A DNA stretch of 64,000 bases from Rhizobium sp. CCGE 510 (GTDB taxonomy: Bacteria > Pseudomonadota > Alphaproteobacteria > Rhizobiales > Rhizobiaceae): NCBI RefSeq assembly GCF_000292525.1, contig NZ_AEYF01000021.1, forward strand, positions 1-64,000, read 5' to 3'. Below, in pieces: positions 36,819-47,827 of this stretch. A model generated the notes under the pieces. The model was not told where the DNA came from and made no database searches. It saw only the letters and a program-made list of their open reading frames with translations. The position numbers and the translations under genes are program-made. The stretch's first letter is position 1. Each line of letters opens with the position of its first letter.

Positions 36819-37284
36819 CCAATATCCTTGGGTAAAACGTGCGTATTCCGTCGATGCAACTGAAAAACGGCAGAAACGATGGGTGCGGTGAGCAAAATAT
36901 TTGCTGCCCTTGTCTTTTGTTCGCCGCATCTTAAATAAGGCTTCGCAATCGCTGCCGCGGTTCAAAGCCTGTGGATAAGGCTTTTTCCGATATTTCGTGA
37001 GCTTTTTTTGTGGAAAAGCTTGACGAGAGCAAAAAATGTGGGAATCACCGTTCGACTTGTTGAAACGGTGAACTGGGTCAAGGCGGATCGCGCAACCATG
37101 GCCGGAAATCCAGAAGCAGAAAAGCTTTGCTGTCCGGTGCCGGCGATCGTGGTTAATCAGGCTTTAAATGTCATCCCGTTAGGTGGGCAATGGTGATTCG
37201 AGGGCGGCGCGAGCGACGCGTCCGGCCCTGAGACGGCCCATTACCGCAGCGAGATTGGATAGCGTCAGGAAGGCGACGATATAA
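36819..37284 (+). promoter_or_regulatory. Long leader/promoter region of rpoD
   Basis: A 466-base gap without a believable gene. It is more AT-rich than its surroundings and contains T-runs and a CTTGAC at 37018, resembling an alphaproteobacterial minus-35 element, without a convincing minus-10 partner. The promoter or promoters of rpoD should be here. A ribosome site AGGAAGG precedes rpoD. Confidence 0.45.
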
Positions 37285-39342
<2,058 letters not shown>

Positions 39343-39368
39343 GGGGCGACAAGATCTCTACGATTGCG

Positions 39369-39394
39369 AAAGCCGGGCCTCATGCCCGGCTTTT
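39369..39394 (+). terminator. Rho-independent terminator of rpoD
   Basis: AAAGCCGGGC, loop CTCAT, GCCCGGCTTT, then TGATTTT. A perfect 10-base stem with a T-rich tail, 26 bases after the rpoD stop. Confidence 0.9.
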
Positions 39395-39585
39395 GATTTT
39401 GTGATTAGTACCAATGATCGCAGCGGCTTTCTTGTCGCTCCTTGGTGACAGGCCTATAATCCGGCCACGGGAAGGGATCGACCGCCACGCGAGCGAGGCC
39501 GACGCATATCTGCGGCCCTCCCCAAGATCCGGATGATTTCAGGCCCGACCGGCCTCAATCTGAATCTGGGTCTCCATCAAAGAAT

Positions 39586-39634
39586 AGAGCATGAAGCCGT
39601 CCGAAAACCGCTCGCACTTTTCGGTGTCATGCTC
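39586..39634. repeat. Rhizobial GAGCATG repeat, copy 1
   Basis: Starts GAGCATGAAGCCGTCCGAAA and ends TTTTCGGTGTCATGCTC, so its ends pair (GAGCATG with CATGCTC). A related copy is at 56183. It lies directly before the ribosome site of the GYD gene. Confidence 0.7.
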
Positions 39635-39647
39635 GGGGAGGTGCGAC

Positions 39648-39941
39648 ATGACCACTTACATTCTTTTGATCGATTGGACGGATCAGGGCGTCCGCAATGT
39701 TCGCGACTCGGCAAAGCGGCTCGATGCGGCGAAGAAGTTGCTCGCTGGCGTCGGCGGCTCCTTCAACCAGTTCTTCCTGACGATGGGCGGGCATGACATG
39801 GTTGCCGTCTGCGAAGCGCCCGATGACGCGGTGATGGCGCATTTTACCCTGTCGCTGGCCATGGGCGGCAACGTCCGCACCGAGACGTTGAAGGCATTTC
39901 CGGAAGCGGCTTATCGGGATCTCATCGGCTCCCTCGGCTGA
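39648..39941 (+). CDS. GYD domain-containing protein
   Basis: A 97-residue protein of the GYD family, a dimeric alpha/beta-barrel fold related to ferredoxin-like stress-response domains. The pattern is TYILLIDWTDQGVRNVRDS, then FFLTMGGHDMVAVCEAPDDA, with the second half following the usual strand-helix order. Function unknown for the family. The start at 39648 has GGGAGG upstream; a longer frame to 39591 runs into the repeat. Confidence 0.8.
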   Translation: MTTYILLIDWTDQGVRNVRDSAKRLDAAKKLLAGVGGSFNQFFLTMGGHDMVAVCEAPDDAVMAHFTLSLAMGGNVRTETLKAFPEAAYRDLIGSLG

Positions 39942-40119
39942 ATACAATTATAGATTGTTTATTTTGTGTATTGCCGAGCTTCGGCTGTGCTGGCAGTGTC
40001 GTGGCGTGCTTCAATTTCCGCGGTAGGGCTCCCGGCCCGATTTTTCGGCAAGCTTCATGATGAAAGCGCTCCTCAGTTTGATGATTTCCGCCGACCGTCC
40101 GACAGCCGCTTGCTGACCG

Positions 40120-40866
40120 ATGGAACTGGCGGCGGACAGATGGGATGACGGGATCCGGCGTGGCGCCGCTGCGTCGTTTGCACTGCATGCCGCAGCGCTG
40201 CTGCTACTCCTGCTGTTGTTGCCGAAGCCCGAGCCGCCGCCATTGCCCGATGACGGTCTCTCGGTGGAGATCGTGCCGCAACCCGTGGATTCGTTGAAAA
40301 CGCCCGAGCTCGTCAAATTGCACGGGCTGGCGCCTTCGCCGGAGCAAGCAAAGCCAGAAGCCGCAGCGCCCGAAACCGAGCGGGCTGCTCCGGATGCGAA
40401 TAATCCGTCTGTTGCAGCTATGCCGTCTGTGGCACCAATCGCTCCGCCGGCGCCAAAGCCGGCTGAATTCGTCGCGGCAAGCCGGCTGTTTTCCGACAAG
40501 GTTCTTGCCGATCCCCGCAGCCGGCGCGCCCGCGAGGCGCTGCGGGGCCTAGCCGGCAGCGAGCGCAATCTGCAGCTTTGCGACCTCGAGGCCCTGGAGC
40601 AGGTGCGCCGCGTACGGCCGGATATGCGGCCCGATACGCTTGCGCCCTATGCGATGACGCCGGAGAAGGTCAGCGGCGACAGCGTCGAGGTGAGGGGCGG
40701 CGCCTTCCGCAGCAAAGGCAAGTGGTACAATGTCCAATTCAAATGCGGGCTCGATGCCGGCTCCGGCAAGGTCACGTCCTTCGCCTTTCTCGTCGGAGAT
40801 GCCATTCCGCAAGCCGAATGGCAGGCGCATAATCTGGTGCCGGACGATGGGGCCGCCGACCAATGA
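40120..40866 (+). CDS. DUF930 domain protein, TonB-like N-terminus
   Basis: A 248-residue protein with one hydrophobic segment at about residues 17 to 33 (ASFALHAAALLLLLLLLP), a proline-rich spacer and a C-terminal DUF930 domain (about 125 to 240: SRLFSDKVLADPRSRRARE, LCDLEALEQVR, GGAFRSKGKWYNVQFKC). The layout, an N-terminal anchor, a Pro-rich stretch and a globular periplasmic domain, is like TonB, but there is no TonB C-terminal domain. Function unknown. The next gene is a diverged tandem copy. Confidence 0.8.
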   Translation: MELAADRWDDGIRRGAAASFALHAAALLLLLLLLPKPEPPPLPDDGLSVEIVPQPVDSLKTPELVKLHGLAPSPEQAKPEAAAPETERAAPDANNPSVAAMPSVAPIAPPAPKPAEFVAASRLFSDKVLADPRSRRAREALRGLAGSERNLQLCDLEALEQVRRVRPDMRPDTLAPYAMTPEKVSGDSVEVRGGAFRSKGKWYNVQFKCGLDAGSGKVTSFAFLVGDAIPQAEWQAHNLVPDDGAADQ

Positions 40867-40944
40867 CTTCAGTCGCTGCTGCGATCACGCGGTTTTTTTC
40901 TTTTGTGGCTTGATGCTGCCCGCTTTAAAGGCCACATCGCTGCT

Positions 40945-42030
40945 GTGACAGAAGAAGACGTTGTACCGGCGGAAACGCAGCACGAAACGAGAAAACAGCG
41001 GCCTGAAATTCGCTGGGGTGTCGTCGCGTCCGTTGTTGCGCACATTCCCGTCGTTGCTCTTCTGATTTTCGGGCTGCCGAAGATCAAGCCGAAGCCTGCC
41101 GAAGACGAGAGCGTGAAGGTGGAACTTGTTCCGCCGCCGGAGGAGAAGAAGCCGGAGCCCAAACCCGAGGAAAAACCACCGGAGCCGAAGCTGAAGCTGC
41201 CGGAGGAGGCCAAGAAGCAGCCACCACCACCTCCTCCTCCTCCTCCGCCGCCGCCTCCACCGCCTCCGCCGGAAGCCACAAAGCCTCAGCCCGAATCCCC
41301 GAGACAGTTGTCCGCTACTCGTCCGGTCTTTGAATTTGGAGACAAGAATACCGGACGGACGAAGTCAGACATAGGAAACTCCTCGCAGGGTGAGGCAAGC
41401 CCGACACCTGTCCCTCCGCCGTCGACGGAGACCCAGATGCAGCCTGAGCCTGCCGAGAGTGCCGCACAGAAGCCTCAGCCGAGCGAGCAGCTTCCCGGCA
41501 ATCCGGTTCCGAAGGACGTGAATTTACCTGAGCTCGCTGCAGTGGATAGTCATCCGGAGCGAAATGCGCCTGCTGCCGCGACTACGGCGCGGACGAGCTT
41601 CGAACCAGAGAATCCCTCGGAGACAAAAAAGCCGACGCAGCAGAAAGACGAGGCGCCAAAGGATCAACTGCCCCAAGTAAAGACGCTGTTTTCACAGACT
41701 GTCAGCGATGATTCCGTTGCCCAAACGGCATTGGGGAATACGCCGCGCGGCCAACGCATGAACGATTTATGTAGGACCGAGCTGAAGCAGCAAATCGAAC
41801 ACATATCGCCGAAATATCGAGATCCTGAAATTCCTAGCTATCGACCTTTTACCAACGAAACGATCATTCAAGTGATGGAGACGGGACGGTTCAGGACGAA
41901 CGGCAATTGGTACAGCATACAGTATGAATGTGCGGTTGATACCGACGCCACAAAGATTCTGTCGTTTGCCTTTAAATTCGGCGGATTGATTCCTCGCAGC
42001 CAATACGCGAAGTACAAGATACGTGAGTAG
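40945..42030 (+). CDS. DUF930 domain protein with poly-proline stretch
   Basis: A 361-residue relative of the preceding protein. After a basic start comes a membrane segment (VVASVVAHIPVVALLIFG), then a long K/E/P-rich spacer with an uninterrupted run of 17 prolines, a low-complexity middle, and the C-terminal DUF930 domain with MNDLCRTELKQQIEHI and RFRTNGNWYSIQYEC. The GTG start at 40945 fits the homologue's length; an in-frame GTG at 40903 adds unlike residues. A run of prolines implies dependence on EF-P. Pro-rich spacers of this kind can span the periplasm. Confidence 0.75.
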   Translation: MTEEDVVPAETQHETRKQRPEIRWGVVASVVAHIPVVALLIFGLPKIKPKPAEDESVKVELVPPPEEKKPEPKPEEKPPEPKLKLPEEAKKQPPPPPPPPPPPPPPPPPEATKPQPESPRQLSATRPVFEFGDKNTGRTKSDIGNSSQGEASPTPVPPPSTETQMQPEPAESAAQKPQPSEQLPGNPVPKDVNLPELAAVDSHPERNAPAAATTARTSFEPENPSETKKPTQQKDEAPKDQLPQVKTLFSQTVSDDSVAQTALGNTPRGQRMNDLCRTELKQQIEHISPKYRDPEIPSYRPFTNETIIQVMETGRFRTNGNWYSIQYECAVDTDATKILSFAFKFGGLIPRSQYAKYKIRE

Positions 42031-42130
42031 TCGACATGAAATGCGTGCTGCTGTGTAGCCAGCCACGCGCAAGGAACCGCACCTAGCCTTTTCTCATGGC
42101 CGTGATGGTACGGTGAGGAAGGACAATGAT

Positions 42131-42292
42131 ATGTCGAACGAGATCGAGCGTTTTCTTGAGCGTCAGGACGAAGCCGTGAGCGCGCTTTTTCTGGAAAACA
42201 AGGGCGACGAGCTGACCGATATTCTGGTGGCGGCTCTGGAAGAGGCGTTCGAAATCCTCCTCGAAGCCGCGCCTGCCGGCACCATTCATTGA
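42131..42292 (+). CDS. Small acidic protein (53 aa) coupled to kinase gene
   Basis: An ATG frame of 53 codons beginning MSNEIERFLERQDEAVSALF and ending APAGTIH, strongly acidic and helical. GAGGAAGG lies 9 bases upstream. Its stop codon overlaps the TTG start of the phosphotransferase gene (TTGA), which supports translation of both. No family recognised. Confidence 0.6.
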   Translation: MSNEIERFLERQDEAVSALFLENKGDELTDILVAALEEAFEILLEAAPAGTIH

Positions 42293-43077
42293 CATTTTCT
42301 GGAGGATTGCCGGCTGGATCTCTTGAGGCACGGCTGTCCGGCTACCGGTTCGAACGCGATACGCTCGGCCGTTCCACCGCGAGCGTCTTCCGGCTCGAAG
42401 GCGAGGGGCTGCCGGTTCTTTACCTGAAGGTCGAGGAGGCGGGGCCATTCGGCGAGCTTGCCGATGAAGCGGCGCGGCTCAGTTGGCTGAAAGCCTCCGG
42501 CCTGCCGTGTCCCGATGTGATCGCCCGGGAAAGCGACGGCGGTCGCAACCGGCTGCTGATCAACGCGCTGCCCGGTACCGATCTCGCCAGCGCATCGGCG
42601 CTGACGCCGCTGGCGCGGGTCGAACTGTTGGCGGCAGCACTTTCCCGTCTCCATCGCCTGCCGATTTCCTCCTGCCCCTTCGATCACCGGCTGGAGAGCC
42701 GTATTGCGGCGGCCAAGGCACGGATGCAGGCCGGCATCGTCGACGAGACCGATTTCGGTGAGACGCGGCTTGGGAAAAGTGCCGAGGCGCTGTTTGCCGA
42801 GCTTGAAAGCAGAAGGCTGGGCCGCGAGGATCTTGTCGTCACTCATGGCGACGCCTGTCTGCCGAATTTCATCGCCTCGGCAGAAGGATTCTCTGGCTAT
42901 ATCGATTGCAGCCGCCTCGGCGTCGCCGACCGCTATCAGGATATTGCGCTCGCCTGCCGCAGCATCGGCTATAATTTCGGCGAGGCGCTGGTGCAGCGTT
43001 TCCTCGATCGTTACGGCATGGCGGCGCCGGATCCGGCCAGGCTCGATTATTATCAGCTGCTCGACGAGTTCTTCTAG
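42289..43077 (+). CDS. Aminoglycoside 3'-phosphotransferase-like kinase
   Basis: A 262-residue APH(3')-type kinase. The catalytic loop is VVTHGDACLPN near residue 184 and the metal-binding segment is GYIDCSRLGVADRYQDIALA near 204, where the usual D-x-G-R is read as D-C-S-R-L-G as in APH(3') enzymes. The N-terminal nucleotide-binding lobe is present. It could phosphorylate kanamycin-type aminoglycosides or another small molecule; as a chromosomal gene in Rhizobium the natural substrate may differ. The TTG start overlaps the small gene upstream. Confidence 0.8.
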   Translation: MTFSGGLPAGSLEARLSGYRFERDTLGRSTASVFRLEGEGLPVLYLKVEEAGPFGELADEAARLSWLKASGLPCPDVIARESDGGRNRLLINALPGTDLASASALTPLARVELLAAALSRLHRLPISSCPFDHRLESRIAAAKARMQAGIVDETDFGETRLGKSAEALFAELESRRLGREDLVVTHGDACLPNFIASAEGFSGYIDCSRLGVADRYQDIALACRSIGYNFGEALVQRFLDRYGMAAPDPARLDYYQLLDEFF

Positions 43078-43137
43078 CCATTGCCCCATCTCCATCCGGC
43101 TGGCAGAGTGCCCGGCGATCGGACCTGCGGACAGACG

Positions 43138-43941
43138 ATGGCGAAAAACCAGTTCAGGATGTTGCGCTCGGCGCTGACCGGCGTCGAAGCGGTGGAAGCG
43201 GAAACGCATCACAGTTTTTCCAGGCACACGCATGAGCAGTTCGGCATCGGCCTCGTTTCATCAGGGGCACAGAAATCGCTGAGCGGCCGCGGCGTGGTGG
43301 AGGCAGAGGCTGGCGACATCATCACGGTCAATCCGAACGAGGTGCATGACGGCGCGCCGATCGGTCAGCGGCGGTCCTGGCGCATCCTCTATTTCGATCC
43401 CGAGATCGTCGCCGGACTGTCGCGAGAGATCAGCGACGGCGGGGCAGGGCGATCGGAAATCCCCTATCCCGTTATCCGCAATGCGGCGATCGCCGCCCGC
43501 TTCGAAGCTTTGTTTGGTGCGGTGACTGGGGGCGAGGCTGCCGACGGGCTGCTTAGAGAGCAGCTGCTTCTGCAGCTCGTCGCCGATGTCATGCGCGAGC
43601 GCGGCAGCGACGAGCGGCCGACGGTGCCGGCCTCGATCCGCGCGGCGCAGGAGCTGATCGATGACGATCCGCTTGTCGCCGTCTCGCTAACCGACCTTTC
43701 GCGGGAAAGCGGGCTCAGCCGCTTCCAGGTGCTGCGCGGTTTTGCCAAGGCGACGGGATTGACGCCGCATGCCTATCTCGTCCAAGCCCGCATTCATATA
43801 GCCCGGCGGCTGATCGCTCAGGGCATGCCGCTTGCGGAAGCCGCCCTCGCCAGCGGCTTTGCCGATCAGAGCCACATGACGCGTGTCTTCGTGCGCAAAT
43901 ATGGTCTGTCGCCCAGCCTCTATGCCGGCGGCTTTCTCTAA
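43138..43941 (+). CDS. AraC family transcriptional regulator
   Basis: A 267-residue regulator. The N-terminal cupin (about 10 to 100: FSRHTHEQFGIGLVSSGAQ, AGDIITVNPNEVHDG) binds an unknown effector. The C-terminal HTH_18 domain has both helix-turn-helix units (LSRESGLSRFQVLRGFAKA and ALASGFADQSHMTRVFVRKY). This layout is common for regulators of adjacent exporters. The EamA transporter gene follows 80 bases later on the same strand and is a likely target. An in-frame TTG at 43081 gives a longer start that lacks homology. Confidence 0.85.
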   Translation: MAKNQFRMLRSALTGVEAVEAETHHSFSRHTHEQFGIGLVSSGAQKSLSGRGVVEAEAGDIITVNPNEVHDGAPIGQRRSWRILYFDPEIVAGLSREISDGGAGRSEIPYPVIRNAAIAARFEALFGAVTGGEAADGLLREQLLLQLVADVMRERGSDERPTVPASIRAAQELIDDDPLVAVSLTDLSRESGLSRFQVLRGFAKATGLTPHAYLVQARIHIARRLIAQGMPLAEAALASGFADQSHMTRVFVRKYGLSPSLYAGGFL

Positions 43942-44020
43942 AGATCCGGCGCCTGCAATTTCGTTCAAGACCCAAACATGCCCCTGCTGTTTTCTCGGCG
44001 CTTCCAACCGGAGGCGTTGA

Positions 44021-44920
44021 ATGTCGAGACAGGTTCAAGGGTATTTCTATCTGTCGCTGGCCATGCTGACGGTGGGAAGTACGGTGATCGCCAGCAAGCT
44101 GATTGCGTCCGGCCTGCCGCCGTTTGCCGCCACGGCGTTGCGTTTCGCGCTGGCTTTTCCCGTCTTGCTGGTGGCAATGCGGGTGATCGGCGTGCGGCTG
44201 CCGAAGCTCTCCCGGGAAGATTGCCTCATCCTCATCGTTCAGGCCGGGGCCGGCAGCGTCGGTTATACGACGCTGCTGATCTCAGGCCTCAGCCTGACTT
44301 CGGCTGCCGATGCCGGCGTGATCATCGGCACCCTGCCGGTGGTGTCGGCGGCGATCTCCATCATCCTGCTTGGCGAACGGCCGAAGCCTGCTCTGCTTGT
44401 TGCCGTGGCGCTGGCGACGGCGGGGGTGTTTTCGATCGCCTTCAGCCCGGATGCTTCAGGCGGATCATTCTCCGGCAATGCGCTGATCTTCTGCGCCGTG
44501 ATCTGCGAGGGTCTGTTCATTCTGCTGAACAAAAGGCTGAAGACGGAGATCCCGCCGCTTGCGCAGTCGACGCTGATGGCCGGCATCGGTTTCATCGTCG
44601 CCGTCATCCCGGCGGCTTTCGAGGCGCCTCTCGCACAGGGCATTTCGGCAAGCGCTGCCGTTGCCGTTGTCTATTATGCACTGGTGCCGACCGTCGGCGG
44701 CTTCCTGCTGTGGTATGCGGGTGCCGAAAGGGTGAGTGGCACGGAAGCTGCGCTCTTCACGGCGCTGGCTCCGGTTTCCGCGGTCATGCTGGCTTTCCTT
44801 GTCCTTGGCGAGCCGGTCTGGCTCAACCAGATTGTTGGCATTGGCTGCGTGTTGGCGGCCGTGCTCGGGCTTGCCGTTGCCGGCAGCCGAATCGGTGTGA
44901 AGTTGGTTTCAGGGAGATAG
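44021..44920 (+). CDS. EamA/DMT family transporter
   Basis: A 299-residue inner-membrane protein with about ten hydrophobic helices in two EamA repeats (for example LSLAMLTVGSTVIASKLI near the start and LVPTVGGFLLWYAGAERV in the second half). Members of the drug/metabolite transporter superfamily export amino acids, sugars or nucleotide derivatives. The substrate is unknown. Lies behind the AraC gene and 4 bases before a B3/B4 gene. Confidence 0.85.
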   Translation: MSRQVQGYFYLSLAMLTVGSTVIASKLIASGLPPFAATALRFALAFPVLLVAMRVIGVRLPKLSREDCLILIVQAGAGSVGYTTLLISGLSLTSAADAGVIIGTLPVVSAAISIILLGERPKPALLVAVALATAGVFSIAFSPDASGGSFSGNALIFCAVICEGLFILLNKRLKTEIPPLAQSTLMAGIGFIVAVIPAAFEAPLAQGISASAAVAVVYYALVPTVGGFLLWYAGAERVSGTEAALFTALAPVSAVMLAFLVLGEPVWLNQIVGIGCVLAAVLGLAVAGSRIGVKLVSGR

Positions 44921-44923
44921 GCC

Positions 44924-45616
44924 ATGCAGTTCAGTCATTCCGATGCGATATGGCAAGCGTTTCCGGAGCTTCGCGCCGGCGCGCTTCATGTAGAAGGCAT
45001 CCATGCGGATGCCGATGTCGAGGCCGCGATCGTCCGCTTCAGCGCCATTGCCGAGGCGCGGCTGGCCGAGATGCAGGAGGGCGAATTTCCTGAGATCCAG
45101 GCGTGGCGGCGCGGCTTTTCCCGCATGGGGCTGAAGCCGACGCAATATCGCTCAGCGCCCGAAGCGTTGCTGCGCCGCTTCCGTCAGGAGCACGCGCTGC
45201 CACGCCTGCATCCGCTGATCGATCTCTGCAATGCGATCTCGCTTTCCTTCGCCATTCCGATTGCCGTCTTCGACAGCGACAAGATTGCTGGCGATCTCGA
45301 GGTCCGGCGGGCCGGGGGCCATGAGACCTATCTGACCTTCGGCGGCGAAATCGAGCATCCGGAACCGAACGAGGTGATCTTCGCAGACCGCGAGGAGCGG
45401 GCGCATGCACGGCGGTGGACGAACCGGCAGAGCGGGCTTTCGGCGGTGCGGCCGACGACGCGCTCGGTACTGATCGTTGCCGAGGCCCTGCATGCCGGCG
45501 CCGGCGAGGATATCGGCAGGTTGATCGCAACAGTCGCGGATATGCTTGCAGCTCACTGGCCAGCGGCGCCGGAAACGGCGCTGCTGACCCCAGCGTCGCC
45601 GCGGTTTGAATTCTAG
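44924..45616 (+). CDS. B3/B4 domain protein (PheT-like)
   Basis: A 230-residue protein with the B3/B4 domain of the phenylalanyl-tRNA synthetase beta chain, seen at RRGFSRMGLKPTQYRSAPEA and LHPLIDLCNAISLSFAIPIA. Free-standing B3/B4 proteins are thought to edit mischarged tRNA or to bind amino acids. Only 3 bases separate it from the transporter gene, so they are one operon; an amino-acid link between the two is inference. Confidence 0.8.
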   Translation: MQFSHSDAIWQAFPELRAGALHVEGIHADADVEAAIVRFSAIAEARLAEMQEGEFPEIQAWRRGFSRMGLKPTQYRSAPEALLRRFRQEHALPRLHPLIDLCNAISLSFAIPIAVFDSDKIAGDLEVRRAGGHETYLTFGGEIEHPEPNEVIFADREERAHARRWTNRQSGLSAVRPTTRSVLIVAEALHAGAGEDIGRLIATVADMLAAHWPAAPETALLTPASPRFEF

Positions 45617-45695
45617 ATCTTGGCGTTTCAGGCCTTGGACGGGCGGCATTCCCACCCTATCTCCACGGCATCGATCTTTGCCGGAGGCGAACCGC

Positions 45696-46094
45696 ATGCC
45701 AGATACATCGATCAAGATCCCGGGGCCTGACCATCCGATCACCATCGAGCACAATCCCTGCCGCGTCGTCGTCACACTCGGCGGCAAGGTGATTGCCGAT
45801 AGCCGCGATGCGCTGACGCTGCACGAGGCCTCCTATCCGCCGGTGCAGTATATTCCGCGTCGGGATGTCGACATGGCGCAGCTTCAGCGCACCGACCATG
45901 CCAGCCATTGCCCCTATAAGGGCGATGCTTCCTATTTCAGCATCATTGCCGGCGGCGAGCGCTCGAAGAATGCCGTTTGGACCTACGAGGCGCCGAATGC
46001 GGCGGTCAGCAGCATCAAGGACCATCTCGCCTTCTATCCCGACCGGGTCGACGGCATCGAGGAAATGGCCTCTCCGGAGGCCGGCACCTTCTGA
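45696..46094 (+). CDS. DUF427 domain protein
   Basis: A 132-residue protein of the DUF427 family: TIEHNPCRVVVTLGGKVIAD, YPPVQYIPRRDVDMA, THASHCPYKGDASYFSI-like residues and WTYEAPNAAV. The family has a beta-barrel fold and no assigned function. The ATG at 45696 has GGAGG 9 bases upstream. Confidence 0.85.
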   Translation: MPDTSIKIPGPDHPITIEHNPCRVVVTLGGKVIADSRDALTLHEASYPPVQYIPRRDVDMAQLQRTDHASHCPYKGDASYFSIIAGGERSKNAVWTYEAPNAAVSSIKDHLAFYPDRVDGIEEMASPEAGTF

Positions 46095-46164
46095 CGGTGG
46101 CAGTTCCTTCGGTGGAACATCTGTGCGAGCAGGCCGTTAGGTTGATCTAGCGGGGGGATGTATC

Positions 46165-46398
46165 GTGCCGAAATTCTACTTTCAGCTCCTTGATCGTGAC
46201 GGTGTCGGGGCGACCGAGACGGGATATGAATTCGAAACCATCGAGGCTGCCAAGGCAGAGGCGCGCCGCGTGCTTGCGGAGATGGCGGCCGAAGGCCTGC
46301 CGGCTGCACCTTTGAATATGCTGTCGGTAGAACTCTTCGACGAAAGCCGGCGGCCGCTTGCGGAGATCCGGCTTATTCTCGAGGAAATCGCAAAATAG
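46165..46398 (+). CDS. DUF6894-type small protein
   Basis: A 77-residue protein beginning MPKFYFQLLDRDG, with the pattern AKAEARRVLAEMAAEGL and a final LFDESRRPLAEI strand. This is the small DUF6894-like family common in rhizobia, function unknown. GTG start. A paralogue lies convergently at 46587. Confidence 0.7.
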   Translation: MPKFYFQLLDRDGVGATETGYEFETIEAAKAEARRVLAEMAAEGLPAAPLNMLSVELFDESRRPLAEIRLILEEIAK

Positions 46399-46485
46399 CC
46401 GTGGCCGGCATGCCGCCTCCAATCTTAGCCAGAGCAATGACGCGACTATGTCAAATTTAATTGCCGGCTATGAAGGCGGGTCCTA

Positions 46486-46505
46486 ATGCATGTCGCGACA
46501 TGCAT
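46486..46505. repeat. Perfect 20-bp palindrome
   Basis: ATGCATGTCGCGACATGCAT reads the same on both strands. It lies between two convergent small genes. The GCATGTCGC core recurs at 50780 and near 63650, so it is part of a rhizobial repeat family. Confidence 0.7.
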
Positions 46506-46586
46506 AAAACAAAAGAGTTGAAGCGCGTCGCGGCGGCCGAGTCGGATTGATGCGGAGGATCGGCGGCAAGCCTTGAACGGCCGCCA

Positions 46587-46832
46587 CTATCGCAGCACGT
46601 CGAGCCATTCATTGTTGAAGACGAGGCTGGCAACCGTAACCGGGTCGCCGCTTTCGTTGCGAACGGTGACGGCGATGATGGCGCGGTCGCCCGCAGGCAG
46701 TTCGTCACGGGCGACATCCAGCAGGATGCGGGTCACCTCTTTCGGAATGTCCTCACGCGATCGGAGTTCGGTGCCGTGCTCATCGCGTGTGGGACCTTCG
46801 CCATTATGCAGATCGAAAAAGTAGCGAGCCAT
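46587..46832 (-). CDS. DUF6894-type small protein
   Basis: An 81-residue protein starting MARYFFDLHNGEG, with IPKEVTRILLDVARDELP and a C-terminal strand VTVRNESGDPVTVASL. Same small family as the gene at 46165, convergent with it. Function unknown. Confidence 0.75.
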   Translation of the reverse strand: MARYFFDLHNGEGPTRDEHGTELRSREDIPKEVTRILLDVARDELPAGDRAIIAVTVRNESGDPVTVASLVFNNEWLDVLR

Positions 46833-46964
46833 GTTCTTTCCTGTGCGTCACAGGGGGGGAAATTACAGATGAAGACAATTGTTCCCGAGGCCAGGCATTG
46901 ATTCCTATAGAAAATACAGCTCGCACCCTCGTGATCCCCTCTTGCGAAATCGGCGGACAAGCCC

Positions 46965-47684
46965 GTGATTGAAGCCCTGCTGCTCAACCTTGGAAGCCGG
47001 GATGTGCTATCGGCGGAGGAAGAAAACCTTCTCCGGTCGATCCTGGTCAAGGACCGGTCCTTCGCTGCCGGAGAGGATATCGTCCTCGAAGGCAGCCGCC
47101 CGCCCTACAGCACGCTGCTGCTCGATGGTTTTGCGGCGCGTTACAAGGTGATGGCCGATGGCAGCCGCCAGATCACTGCGCTGCATGTCGCCGGTGATTT
47201 CGTCGACCTGCATGCCTTTCCGGTCAAGAAGATGGATCACGGTATCGTTGCGCTGTCGGCCTGTCATGTCGTCTTCGCCGATCATGCCGATCTCAGGGCA
47301 ATCACCGAGCGTATGCCGCATCTCACCCGGCTTCTCTGGCTCGATACGCTGGTCGATGGTGCCATTCACCGGGAGTGGATCGTCGCCATGGGCCGGCGCT
47401 CCAAACGCGCCCATATCGCCCACCTCGTCTGCGAGCTTTTCGTGCGGCTGCAGGTCGTCAAACGGACGCGGGGCGATAGCTTCCAGTTTCCGTTGACGCA
47501 GATCGAGATGGCCGACGTGCTCGGCGTTTCCGTTGTCCATCTGAACAAGACGCTGCAGGCGCTGAGGCGCGAGGGCGTTTTCACCTGGGAGAACCGGACG
47601 ATCACCATCGTCGATTGGGAGCGCCTGCAGGAAATCGCCGAATTCGACCCCGCCTATCTGAATATCTTCAAGGAGCCGCGCTGA
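46965..47684 (+). CDS. Crp/Fnr family transcriptional regulator
   Basis: A 239-residue regulator with an N-terminal cyclic-nucleotide-binding-like barrel (about 25 to 125: SFAAGEDIVLEGSRPPYSTL) and a C-terminal winged helix (PLTQIEMADVLGVSVVHLNK). There is no FNR cysteine cluster, so it is probably not an oxygen sensor. The ligand is unknown. GTG start. Rhizobial genomes have many such paralogues. It precedes an MFS transporter gene by 143 bases. Confidence 0.85.
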   Translation: MIEALLLNLGSRDVLSAEEENLLRSILVKDRSFAAGEDIVLEGSRPPYSTLLLDGFAARYKVMADGSRQITALHVAGDFVDLHAFPVKKMDHGIVALSACHVVFADHADLRAITERMPHLTRLLWLDTLVDGAIHREWIVAMGRRSKRAHIAHLVCELFVRLQVVKRTRGDSFQFPLTQIEMADVLGVSVVHLNKTLQALRREGVFTWENRTITIVDWERLQEIAEFDPAYLNIFKEPR

Positions 47685-47827
47685 TTCCAGACACGCAATG
47701 CCAGCCGACACGACATCATATCAGCGCGTTGCAATTGACAAACCGCTCATTGGAGCAGAACACCGTTCCGCCCCTCCCAGAACTCGAATGAAGGCTGGCG
47801 CAGCCGCGGCCGGCCGGTGACATTGCA

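Noticed and set aside
41221..41272. CCA/CCT-rich run as a DNA tandem repeat
   Set aside because: It encodes the poly-proline stretch of a real gene, so it is not a separate repeat element.
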